Shown: positions 50,706 through 61,359 of the stretch, piece after piece
Numbering within the stretch: position 1 is the first letter of the stretch
Layout of the letters: the number at the start of each line of letters is the position of its first letter
Source: Pyxicephalus adspersus
Lineage: Eukaryota; Chordata; Amphibia; Anura; Pyxicephalidae
Reading direction: 5' to 3'
Length of the DNA: 64,000 nt
Assembly: GCF_032062135.1 (NCBI RefSeq)
Contig: NC_092868.1
Coordinates: forward strand, 51,359,053-51,423,052
The notes under the pieces: model-generated
Seen by the model: only the letters and a program-made list of their open reading frames with translations
The model's database searches: none
Told to the model about the DNA's origin: nothing
Position numbers and translations under genes: made by a program

Positions 50706-52185
50706 GTAAACTATACATATGGTATTCATAAAATAATCCTGTAGCCTGCAGATTTTACTGCACCCTGAAATGTCAGTGTTTACCTTAATTACGCAAGCTG
50801 ACCAATGCATGCTGACGCTAATAAATTTAACCTGGGCATCTGGCATTATCTGTGGTCATGAGAAGGTTGAAAAAAAAAAAGGGTTTAAAATCGTGGGAAT
50901 ATGCATTTATCATGGTCATCCAGTGACTTCAATGCTTTGAGCCAGGAAGCAGGGCCAGGTATGCAGATTTGGAGTTTTGACTTGTTGGCTATCAATGGAT
51001 AAGCATGGAAGCCAAGCCAACTAGCATTTATAGGAGAGGTTTAGTAGAATCATATTTCCTTTAGCACAAGTTTTTAAAAGGAAGTCAGTTTATTAATATT
51101 AATATTATGTTATTGGGTTTAAAGGTTTGAAAACAGATTGTACATAATATTTTTGCATAATTATTTTACACCTAATGTGTTTGTGAAACATCCTGGGATT
51201 TCTAAACAAACTTTGCCTGTTAGCGGAGATAGCCAATCATGAGGTAGTAGACGAAAAAGCAAAAGTGTGCAGAAGTGTTAATTACAAAAGTTGTTCAGTG
51301 CTGTACTGTGCATTTTTATTTATTAGACCAAAATCCTTTTTTCTTGCCAAATCATTTTTTTTCTGACATTGGTAACGTTAAACCTCTGGACTTATTGGGC
51401 CTTGTGGTGTGGCCACTCCGCATGTAAAGCCAAGGAGAGGTCAAGCTTGCGGTTGTCACGGGCTGATCGGCCCTTGCAGTAAATTCTGCTGTAACTGGCA
51501 GCAGCCTCGCTCAAGCATCTGGAGATTGATCGCCGGAGTTCATTATCTCCGGAACCCCCTGAGACAGCGGCCAAGTTGCAGTGATGAATGTACTGTGTAT
51601 GCCAGCTCCATTCATAGCGATACTTCATAACTCTAACAAGATTAGGTAAACCAATGCCACTCACATCAAAAGGCTGTTTACCTGCCTAGACTTCAGACCC
51701 TCAATTCCTTATATTAAAGATGTCAAACCCTGATTCCACGAATGCCAAATTGGTGCTTCTCTTTAGCTTTTCACTCATGTTTCCTCTGGGTAAACTTTTG
51801 TAGGAATGGTAACATCGAGGGTGATGAAAATTAATATCAATGAGGAGTGGGCCTACTGTAAACCTTGGAAAAGTATTACAGGTGTTGACTGGTGTCCAAC
51901 CTGTGGTCCAAGAGCTAGATGTGGTACCCTTTGTTACCTGCAATGTGGCCCTGTAAAATATTTGAGTCTTCTGTAGCATTACATATGCTGCAGATGAGTA
52001 CCACTATATAAGTTGACAACCACTGGGTTAGACTGACATTTTCCTAGTTTAAAGCTGAGGAAGAAGGAAATACAAAGCTACTTAACAATTAGTTCATGTG
52101 TACCCAGTTAGAGATGAACAAAGACACTATACAGAGAGGTTGGCTTCCGTAAGACTCATGGTTGGTTCTACTTTCTTTCACTCAG
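50706..52185 (+). other. CAMTA1: CAMTA1 intron E5-E6
   Basis: No repeat was recognised. The segment 51390-51640 is GC-richer with several CpGs and an inverted CCGGAG/CTCCGG pair; it is a possible conserved element. Open frames on both strands there show no protein family. Confidence 0.6.
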
Positions 52186-52373
52186 GTCAACATGATGAAT
52201 TTGGCTGAACAGATCATTGAAGCAACACCCGATCGCATCAAGCGAGAGAATTTTGTACCCATGGAGTCCCCCTTGGTGGAGAGGGCAGACACTGCTGCTT
52301 TTAGTACTACCATGAGCTGGCTGGCCAGTTACCTCGCTGATGTTGATCATTTACCTAGTGCTGCACAGATACG
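52186..52373 (+). CDS. CAMTA1: CAMTA1 exon E6: conserved region before the IQ motifs
   Basis: The exon runs from ctttcactcag|GTCAAC to ATACG|gtgagt, 62 codons plus two bases of an Arg codon. It encodes an amphipathic conserved segment (MMNLAEQIIEATPDRIKREN) followed by FVPMESP and TMSWLASYLADVDHLP. No enzymatic motif is present. This stretch is well conserved in CAMTA1 but has no firmly assigned function. Phase matches E5 (0) and E7 (2). Confidence 0.95.
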
Positions 52374-52636
52374 GTGAGTAAATAACAGAAATGTAAATTT
52401 TTTTTAGCGATCGGTATCTCCTTAATTAAAATTACGCCTTAAGATGACTACACTAGGAAACGCGGTTGTGAAAAAAGTTAGATATAACTAGCAATGCTGT
52501 CTTAGAAAGCTAAGGGGGCTGAACACTGATACTGGAGGTCAGTTAGAAAAAAAGATTTCAAGCTTGCAAAAGCAGGGTAGAGGTTTAGATCCACTTTATC
52601 TAAAATATTATCAATTAATGAATTTCCTCTACACAG

Positions 52637-52883
52637 GTCGCTCTACAGCGAACCGCTGACACCTTCTTCAAACACCAGCTTAAGCCCTGCCTGCTCCCCT
52701 GTGAGTGAAACCACCTTTGAGAAACCCAGTCTGCCTACTGCTGCTGATTGGTCGGAATTCTTGAGCGCATCCACCAATGAAAAGGTTGAGAATGAATTTG
52801 CCCAGCTGACCCTCTCGGATCACGAACAAAGAGAACTCTACGAAGCTGCTAAACTGGTCCAGACCGTGTTCCGAAAGTACAAG
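52637..52883 (+). CDS. CAMTA1: CAMTA1 exon E7: linker and first IQ-like helix
   Basis: The exon runs from ctctacacag|GTCGCTC to TACAAG|gttagc. Its first base completes the Arg codon of E6 and 82 codons follow. It encodes a Ser/Thr/Pro segment (SEPLTPSSNTSLSP), then ADWSEFLSAS, an acidic helix (VENEFAQLTLSDHEQREL) and the first IQ-like sequence (AAKLVQTVFRKYK), completed in E8. IQ motifs bind calmodulin, often without calcium. It is separated from E6 by only 263 bp and from E8 by 295 bp. Confidence 0.95.
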
Positions 52884-53178
52884 GTTAGCCAAAACTGCTT
52901 ATTTCCTACACAAATTCTTTACAATAAATGTTTTTTTACACTGTGCAGCATTTATTTTTCCAATATTATTCCCAAAAGTATCAGTTTTTTGTATTGCACA
53001 TTCTATCCTGCCAGAGTCATTCCATCTATTTCCTCCAGTGAACCAATCTGACACCTTGTTCCTCATCTTTTCCTATCACCTCCTACTAGTGACAGGAATT
53101 GTACAGTAGGTCACCCTGGCTTCCTTCCAGGAGAATCGCTATCTGCACTCACTTTACTTCTGTCTCCACTCTGCCCAG

Positions 53179-53250
53179 GGTCGTCCATTGAGAGAACAAC
53201 AGGATGTGGCTGCCGCCGTCATTCAACGCTGCTACAGAAAGTATAAACAG
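53179..53250 (+). CDS. CAMTA1: CAMTA1 exon E8: 24-codon IQ exon
   Basis: This is a 72-nt exon, phase 0 on both sides, from actctgcccag|GGTCGT to AAACAG|gtaaat. It encodes GRPLREQQDVAAAVIQRCYRKYKQ, which holds the second IQ core (AAAVIQRCYRKYK). Because it is symmetric in phase, skipping it would keep the frame and remove one calmodulin-binding helix; whether this happens cannot be seen from DNA. It was too short to show as a stand-alone reading frame and was found from its splice sites and family match. Confidence 0.94.
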
Positions 53251-54165
53251 GTAAATTGCCATATGCTGTGCAGTAAACACAAAATATTAGTACTTCTGGC
53301 CCTAATTTATTTCAGAATGTGTAAAGTTACTTAAAGATCAACTTTAAATAGAAACTTTTTAAATATAAATAATGAGCCTGCACCTTTTAAAACTGATTGA
53401 CAACAAAAGCCACAATGATTTAAAATAACAAAGCAGCTGAAAATATTTTCCGTGCTGCCTAAAGCACTAGAGACGAACACGATGCCTTGCTTGACGGCAA
53501 ATAGGACATCCAACTCTAAAAATAATGAGCCCCCATCCACATTCATTGTCTTGTTTTAAATCATAAGACACGCAATCATGGCAGACACGTTGGGGGTAAA
53601 AATAAATACATAGATGCCACACATATCAGAAATGATTTGCTGAGCAGCGACAATAAGCCATTGCGGTCGCTCGATAATTCCGCTGTGTTTGTTATCCACT
53701 TTTAGCTTTGTTTCTGTCTGCTCCTGTTGAAAAGAAAAGACTAAATTAGCAAACCAGATTTACTTAGCTCAAAGTGTAATGAACCAATTCCTATTTATAA
53801 AGCTGGTGTTCGGCTAAATTAAAAACAGAAGTGAATGCGGTCTGCGGGGTGTTCGTAATTGGCTTCATTGAAAAAGGGAATTGCGGTCTTTGGCTTCCCA
53901 GCCTCTTCAAGGCAAAAAGAGAGGAGTTTAATGGGCTGAGCGCAGTTTGTCTAAAAATATCAATCCTATCGAAGCTTTCTTAGACGAGAGGCAAATGTTG
54001 TGCAATAGGTTTTTGTATATATTTTTTAATGAGATTATTTTTAGATTTTTTATATGAAAAGGCTGAGTGCAGCTATTCAGAAGTGTTAAAAAATCTTATA
54101 CAGCTATTTGTTGGCTGAACAAATTATCCATCTCTTACTGTTTGCCTGTATGTCCTCTCTCTCTG

Positions 54166-54167
<2 letters not shown>

Positions 54168-54226
<59 letters not shown>
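54168..54226. repeat. (CTAT)n microsatellite
   Basis: About 14-15 uninterrupted TATC/CTAT units follow a short CT run, in intron E8-E9. Confidence 0.98.
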
Positions 54227-57003
54227 CAGTAAATTAGCCCCTTTGCATGCATATTCAGCTGTTTGCCTGATGTTTATCTAAAATAAATCTACCATAGTGA
54301 CAGGTTCACTTTGAAGATGGTTGTATTAGCCTTGCTGAGTTTTTATTATTTTTTTTTCTCTACAAGAGATCAAATTAATTTAGAGAAACATCCGCACACA
54401 TTGTGTTGAAGGCCTACTTTACTTTGTTGCATATTCAATAAAAATTGCTAAATGGGATTGGACATTAAAGTTTTATGGATGCCATAAACAGCAATCAAGC
54501 AGAAAACGACAGGCTGGAGTTATTAAACATGAAAGCCAACAGGCCGCCTCGCTTCTATCGCAGTCCAGAGATCAACCAAATGATTGCCCATAATAAGAAT
54601 CTGGCTATCAGGGGCCAGGCATATTAAACCGCTGTTCTTAATTATGTTCGGGTCATCACTGTATTGTTGAAGTCCGCTGCGTCTCAGAATAACAGACCTT
54701 TATGGCTGTGCAGCAACATCAAGCTTTCAGTTTGTTGTGCTTGCTTTAATATGTCTTCAAATAATTAAAGATGAACTGACTGCATGTTTCTGTTCTTGTT
54801 CCTGACTAATCCATTTTATATCATTCTTTTCCCAAGCTTACATGGATAGCCTTGAAGGTAAAGACTAATATTTCATGTAGTGGTGATTGGTGTTTGTGGC
54901 TTGCTCAATGACAAGCAGAGTTGTCATATTTTATTGGCAAAATGTGTATACCTGGTTGCTTAAAGCTGATCCAGAAAATGTGCAAAACCAGAAGTGCTAC
55001 CCCTGTGCTGAAAAGGTTAAATTCTTGTTTAGATCTAGGAGGGATCTTTATGGCCATTCTTCCATACGACCTTCGGATTGTATGCAGAGTCCTTGGTGTC
55101 TTGACATATGATGCAGAAATATTAGTCCTGCATTGTAGGGGATGGCATCAGTGCTTGTGACTGCAGAACAAAACAGCTTATGGTTGCATGGAGGAGGAGC
55201 CTGTGGTAGAGAGTTTGCAAATTGCAGGCATCGACTTCATCCCCTATAATGCAGGATAAATATTCCTTCATTGTAAGTGCAGGAATTGAGGTATCTGACC
55301 ACAATCCAATGGTTATATGGAGGGGGTGATGCATTTGTGGTTTTTTTAAGTGTAGTAAGTCTTACAATGTCTCTCAACATCTCCTGCACTGCTTTCAAAT
55401 ATTGTTACAATAATTAACACCTACTGGGACCCGATGTCCCTTCTGACTACTGTCCTAGACACTGACCCATTATGATAAATACATCATGTATCAATACGTG
55501 TCCTAACAAGTCAATAACAAGAAGGATGAACTTTTCAACATGATGTCTGTAGTTCAGGATTTTTGTTGCATTCCTAAACAGAAAGGTATACCTCAGTTTT
55601 CCCCTATTTAGATGAATATTTGACTGTGGAAAAGTTGGCCCTTCTGTTAGGTTGTGCTCCTGTTGTGGAGATTTCACCTAACTTCCTGTTCTTGCCACCA
55701 CACAGGACACTGCAAGACAGGGATAAAAGGTCTTCCCTAATCTTAAGTATGGTTGGTGTAATTTCCCAATACCATCCTGTCCCGAAGCCGCAAGCAAAAG
55801 TGAGAGAATGTTCCCAGTGGGGGACAGACATGGCATTAAAACCACAAAGTTCTATTCTTTCCCTATTCTAATAATAACAACTAATGTGCATTTCTGGAGG
55901 ACCAGACCTTGTAGTGCCCCTTATCAGTCAATTCTTTTTTTGAACGAAGCACAGAGACTGCAACGTGCTTGTTGAATGTTGTCACCCTATTGAAGCCTTC
56001 ACTCACAGCACCAGGTTAATCTCGCCGTCTCTTTCATATGCGTCTTTAGGTTTATTTTTATCTGTGACCTTTATCACAAATAGCTCTCAATGACCAGCTA
56101 TTTTCCACAGATAAATACGCTTGCATTGTCACTGATCGTGCTATGAGGGCAGAGTGACAGATGGCTCTCAGCAGAGTCCGCGCACCCCTCTGCAAACATC
56201 GGACTCACGGTGGCAGCGTCACACGCTCTGCTCAGGAACTGGCTATTTATGGAAATACTTATCTTCATTAGGAGCTGCTAATTTTACAAATTATGTCAAT
56301 GAAAGCCTAATTTTACCAGCCTGAGCTATCCAAATCTGATGCTGAAAATGTATGAGCTCCGTAAAGTAAGGTCAAGCTCAGTTGAAGCATTCCTTTTTAT
56401 CCATTTTATTTCAGGTAGATCTAATAAAATACAATATTCATCATAATATGAAGAGAATTGATATGTGGTAATTCCCACCCTCTCTATCACAATATAAATG
56501 TCTTATTTAGCCACCCCTCTGAAGTACGTGATAAATTTAATAGAGGTAGCAAAGAGAACAGAACGACACCTAAGCATCACCCTCTAGTTCTGTTCTTTTG
56601 GCTACCTCTATTCAATTTATCATATTATATTTGCCAATCCAAAATAATATTTTATGTGTTCATGCTTTAATTAAAAATAATTTTGATGGTCCTGCTGTGA
56701 ATGTCTTTGTTCAGGCCATTTCTCTAGAGTAATAATTGTGTCCCAATTGGCCACTGCAAAGTCACACTGTCACTTGCATGGGGATTACAAGCAGCCCTGC
56801 CAACACATATCACACATTTATGGTGGACGGTTAGGAAACAAAATCTACACCAGTGATATGTAGTGGAATATATGCATGCAAACAGGAACTAGTTTAAGAG
56901 TTGTCAGGAGTTAATAATGCTAAGAAGTACAAAATTGGAAGGTGTCAATAGTATTTTATATAATTTTTAGGAAATAAAATGCAAAGAGATTCAACTTACC
57001 TAA

Positions 57004-57427
57004 GGCTGCATACACACGTGCAATAGATATCGTTGCAAACGAACGACTAATCGTCCGATATTTGTTAACAAAAAAAGTGCACAACAATGAACGAGGATTG
57101 TCGCTGGAAACGAATGACCATCCCAGGGGATTTAATTGGGCGACGATTGTTTGCAATCTATTGTGTGTACGGCCGTTCAGTGACGGTGATCAGAGATAGT
57201 TCTTCGATCAGGGATGGTTCAGTGGTACACTTTCTTTACATGTCACTTCCTGCATCGTTCAAACGATCGTATCTAGCATGTGTACACTATTGGTGGATTA
57301 TATTTGAACGATCAAATTGTTACAGAATTGTGCACAATATGATCATTCAAAATAATCGTGCATAATTGTTAATCTGTTGTTAGTTGTTCATTTTCTAAGG
57401 ACAATTATTGCACGTGTGTACCTAGCC
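57004..57427. mobile_element. TAA-flanked MITE with 21-22 bp terminal repeats, intron E8-E9
   Basis: Ends are GGCTGCATACACACGTGCAAT and inverted GGCTAGGTACACACGTGCAAT, with TAA duplications at 57001-57003 and 57428-57430. The interior is rich in ACGATC/GATCGT palindromes. It shares end type with the 43385 family but has a different interior, so it is probably another Harbinger-like subfamily. Confidence 0.8.
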
Positions 57428-57748
57428 TAACCGTCTTACTATGGTTGGCAGCAGTTCTGAATCTGTGATTCCCAATTTCTTCCATCAAAATCTCATCAGT
57501 AACACCTCTTTGGTTTGCTTTCAGGAATTGCTGTCACGTGGCAGCAAAATCTCTGTTTAAGATAAGGAATAAAACTCCAATTGGGTTCCAGCAAACCAAT
57601 AAAATGCTGTAACAATCTGCCCTATAATGTTTAGGAACCTAGATGGCTGTCCTCAATTCCACATGGAACCAGGACAAGATAAGAATTGTAAATTGTAACA
57701 CAATCTAACGTTTTGGGTTTCTAACACTACCATCCTTTTCGTTTGCAG

Positions 57749-57942
57749 TATGCACTTTATAAAAAGATGACACAAGCTGCAATCCTCATCCAGAGCAAGT
57801 TCAGAAGCTACTATGAGCAAAAGAAATTTCAGCAGAGCCGGCGTGCCGCGGTGCTCATCCAGCAGTACTATCGAAGCTACAAAGAGTGCGGCCGGATTCG
57901 GCAAAAGCGCCGGACAACTTCCCTCGTGCAACAGAAGCTGAG
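57749..57942 (+). CDS. CAMTA1: CAMTA1 exon E9: two IQ motifs
   Basis: The exon runs from cttttcgtttgcag|TATGCA to CTGAG|gtagat, 64 codons plus two bases of an Arg codon. It contains two clear IQ units, AAILIQSKFRSYYEQKKF and AAVLIQQYYRSYK, and ends in a very basic stretch (RIRQKRRTTSLVQQKL). This is the core calmodulin-binding part of the protein. It lies after the longest intron inside the exon cluster (4498 bp). An antisense L1-like insertion starts about 30 bp after its donor. Confidence 0.96.
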
Positions 57943-57970
57943 GTAGATATAATGCAGCAAAAAGTCACTG

Positions 57971-58330
57971 TCTTTTTTTTTAAATAATTTCTATTGAGAT
58001 ATTCCAAAGTTTACATGACAATAAAATGGCATGTTACACAATGTTTGAAAAAAACAATATGAAAACAATGTCCTGAGAAAACACAAGCCAAATACAGGAA
58101 AGAAAAGAAAAGAAATAGAGGAGAGGGATTGGTGGGGGGAAAGATGGGGGGGTTGTCCCGTCTTAATGTGTCAGTTCTGATATCCGTTACATCTGTAGAG
58201 AAAGAAAAATTCTGGGCTGGAGTAATAAATACACACATATTACCAATACCCCCAAAACAATTCTGTTTTCTGTTAGTATATCATTCCCTATTGAATGATA
58301 AATAGATGAAGGCAGTCAGGTTCCCCAGTC
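57971..58330 (-). mobile_element. Antisense L1-like retrotransposon 3' end, intron E9-E10
   Basis: On the minus strand the segment ends ATCTCAATAGAAATTATTT followed by A8, typical of a frog L1-like 3' tail, preceded by a purine-rich 3' UTR-like stretch. The plus strand begins with the T run at about 57972. No coding part is preserved. The distal boundary is approximate. Confidence 0.55.
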
Positions 58331-58787
58331 TTTGGTTATCCTGTTCAGGAATACTTATTGTCTCCAGACTCTTTCTGAAAATGCAATCCAAGACTAATCG
58401 GCTAGTTGTCCATTTTCTATGTAGAAATTCTCATTCTCATTTCCTATTAAAAGGTTGCTCAGCTTTTAAACATTGATTATGGGTTAAAGAAAGGGTCATA
58501 CCTATACTCTGATTTTTAAATGGTAGGAGCACTGTGCATGAAAGGGCAGAAACAAAATAAAAAGTTATGTCGTGGCATCAAGCAATCTCTGTTGTAGATT
58601 AGCTACAAGTCTTTTTATTATAACAGAATTCTACTTCTGGAATAATATGGACCCAGGCAATTCTGTAAATATCTCATATCTTGGTTGTCATGTTCTTGGT
58701 TAAATACACCACGCAGTAAAATGTACTTAGGAAATCTTGCTTGGAGCTCTTTGCTATTCTTTTAACATAATAATTATTGTTCCACAG

Positions 58788-58862
58788 AAGCAGTCTTCTG
58801 ACGAAGAAACAGGATCAAGCTGCTCGAAAGATTATGAGGTTTTTACGTCGCTGCCGTCACAG
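58788..58862 (+). CDS. CAMTA1: CAMTA1 exon E10: last IQ-like basic helix
   Basis: The 75-nt exon runs from tattgttccacag|AAGCAGT to CACAG|gtatga. One base completes an Arg codon, 24 codons follow, and two bases of a Ser codon are carried out. It encodes SSLLTKKQDQAARKIMRF and the Arg/Cys/His-rich RRCRH, conserved at the CAMTA C-terminus. Reading through the donor would add about a dozen unrelated residues before a stop at 58898-58900, so intron retention would change the tail. Confidence 0.93.
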
Positions 58863-61328
58863 GTATGAAAGTGACTCGGTGCAAACTAATTGTGTTTAGC
58901 ACATACATGCCTAATTACAGGCTGTTAATATTGCATTACAATGATATTGCAGGTGGACATCAGCAAGAAGACATCTCTAAACTCTCATGTCATTGTGACA
59001 GGTGCAATGCTACCACTGGACCAATTACTAACCAGTCTCATGTCACATGACTTTAAAAGTAGTTAAGGCAAGTTTGGTAAATAAAACACTATTGGGAATT
59101 CCTATGCTGTAGATTATCTGCATGCTCCTATTAAAGAGAGAAAAACAATGCACACTTTTCACCAGATTTTACCTTTTATTAATGTAAGTGGTCAATGAAA
59201 GACAATTTGACTAGTGGCTGTGGCATATGGGTTTTATCAATCACTTTTACAAGGCAGGTCTGAATGTAAATGTTGGGAATTTTTATTTTGATCAGATACA
59301 GTATGCAGTTGATATATAGCAGTTTCAAATCGGGGACTCCAAAAGTATTGAAGCTGTTTTCCGAAGTGGATCTGCTGTGTACTTAAGTATTAGTAATATT
59401 TTTCTGCAGGCAGAGGAAAGTTACTTTATGCTCCCAGAGTTTCTTTAACCTCAACCTCTCAAACTAAATAAACACTTTATGGCCAACAAGGGTAACACCT
59501 ACTCTCAGCGCCCTCTTCCTCTGCAAAAAATTTCTTGCTATAAAAAAAGAAAAAAACAGGTGCACTTGAGGAACAAAGGGTTGTGTCTCCAAGAAGCGGA
59601 TTGCTGTATCCTCTGCAATATTTATTAATAAGCTTTAACAGGCTGCTCAGTGAGCTGACCCACTTAGTCAATAGCTCTTGCAAATTAAATCGCCAGCGCA
59701 GTCATCTGTCTATATCCAAATGAACTAGCTGTAAATACGGGCAACTGTTCATAAGGACAAGTTAATTCCGAATATTTTTCATGTGTCGGCTACCAGAACT
59801 GCTACAGGAAAGGAATGAAGCTGAACAAATTGTGTGAAACAGAAGACTGATGGTAGAAAAGGGGAAACCTATTGTGGGCTACGCGGCATATCATTTCAAT
59901 GATAGGTGAATATTCAGTTAAGTACTTTTAAGGATGGACGGGCTGTCATTGTTTTAATGACCACGTCGGAAAAGCAATAGACAAAAGACAAGACAGATTG
60001 ATTGAGGTATAAAGGAGAAGCACTTCGGGAATATAAAGGGGGTAGATCAGCTAATTGCACAAATGCTGCTGATACATCCCTTTAATATATTTTACAATGG
60101 GTCACAGAGGTTGGAATAACTATAGGGCCTCTACAGAACCTAAAAAGTATATTTTCATGTAGGAGCAAAAAAAGGAAAATTAATAGTAAGCTGAGACTTC
60201 CTTCAATCACAGTATTAGCATGGGCTACATTGAACTAAATTGAAAAGTAATTAATACATTCAGAGATATAAGCAGCTGCTTTTCCCTGTAAATTTTCAGC
60301 TTGGCCCCAACTCCTTCGATTGACTTATTGACCTCCAATGCTACCCATTCCATAAAGTAGGGAAGTTTGGAAGAGGCAGGACAAGCTTGACTTTTACTAA
60401 ACACATCTCATATTTATCACATATCTCTGGATTTACTGGCTTTTTTGACTTACATTTCCAATAAGTGTAACTTCTGCACATGCATTTTCTTTACAGGTGT
60501 TTAAATTGCTGAATGTTATAAAAAAAATCTACCTTTTTACCAATAAGGTGGTTTAAGCTAAAATATTTATCTGTAATCTCAATTTTTATGACACCGTGTG
60601 TGTTGAATACTTGAGAAACTAAACATAAAATGTGATTTAATTTGTGTGTATTGCTTTGCACTTTCATGTTTCTTAAAACAGAATATCCATAAAATATCCA
60701 TAAAATTCTGTAAAACTGAATTATTTAGGGTGTGAGTGGGGAAATCTGTAGCTTTCTTGCATCTTCAGATTGTAACACCTCAACCAAAGGATACACTATG
60801 GAAAAAATAATGCAACAGTTTTTTTGGTGTAACCCAGCATTAGAATGTAACACCTGGTGTACAATGGGGGACATTTATCAAACAATTTAAGGAACACAAA
60901 TACAAATCTGTCTCATTCAGCACAATATGTTGGACAATTTTCTAGCTGGTGACCCTGAGATTGGAATCCTAAACAGCCAGTAGACAGATTTTCACAAGTT
61001 TATATCAGATTAATGAGACTGAATTTTATTTCATACAAATGCACAATAAAGTAGTGGTCAGGTGCAGGTTTTATTCTGTTTTTTACTACTTTAGAACAAT
61101 AAAGGGAATATTTATATGAATATTACTGAATTATAATCTGCCTTTGTTACTGTTAAGCACCAACAGAATTGATAAGTGTCCTCCTATGTATTTGTGAGTT
61201 TTTGCCATTGTAACCCAACATTAAAACATAACACCACAACTAAATCATGCACTGTGGAAGTAGTACTGTATGTGTGAGTTTTCTTTCAGCTGCCTAATGG
61301 CTGTTTGCTATTGTTTTGCTATCTAAAG
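58863..61328 (+). other. CAMTA1: CAMTA1 intron E10-E11
   Basis: No mobile element was recognised. 59680-59990 is complex sequence and a possible conserved element. The rest is AT-rich without notable structure. Confidence 0.6.
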
Positions 61329-61359
61329 CCCTCTGGTGGACCATAGACTGTTCAAAAGG
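61329..61359 (+). CDS. CAMTA1: CAMTA1 exon E11: penultimate micro-exon (SPLVDHRLFKR)
   Basis: This 31-nt exon lies after gctatctaaag and before gtgagt. One base completes the Ser codon of E10 and ten codons follow (PLVDHRLFKR), matching the CAMTA1-specific C-terminal sequence. The phase is exact. The remaining few C-terminal codons (a Ser/Glu/Lys/Gly-rich end in other vertebrates) and the stop codon were not found between 61360 and 64000, so the terminal exon is probably downstream. Read-through of the donor would stop seven codons later. Confidence 0.87.

Larger units (their letters stand above)
53251..57748 (+). other. CAMTA1: CAMTA1 intron E8-E9
   Basis: This is the longest intron within the exon cluster. 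It holds the (CTAT)n run and the TAA-flanked MITE at 57004-57427. Stretches 53600-54000, 54400-54780 and 56000-56350 are complex, AT-motif-rich (TTAAT, ATTTA, CAAAT) and repeat-free, and could be conserved enhancers. Confidence 0.55.
45684..61359 (+). other. CAMTA1: CAMTA1 gene, 3' half (11 coding exons, ankyrin and IQ regions)
   Basis: Eleven exons with consensus AG/GT borders join into one uninterrupted frame of 681 codons, with total exon length 2045 nt. The product matches the C-terminal part of vertebrate CAMTA1, a nuclear transcription activator that binds calmodulin. Family knowledge: the full protein has CG-1, transactivation, TIG, ankyrin and IQ regions; only the part after TIG is here. 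CAMTA1 rather than CAMTA2 is chosen from the SEPSNYYS segment in E5 and the SPLVDHRL-type end in E10/E11. Introns are 199, 1954, 316, 1315, 1480, 263, 295, 4498, 845 and 2466 bp. No frameshift or in-frame stop occurs, so the gene looks intact. The terminal exon was not found before 64000. Confidence 0.96.

Noticed and set aside
52884..53051. Extension of the E7 frame past its donor
   Set aside because: It is intronic read-through after TACAAG|gttagc; E8 continues the conserved protein in phase.
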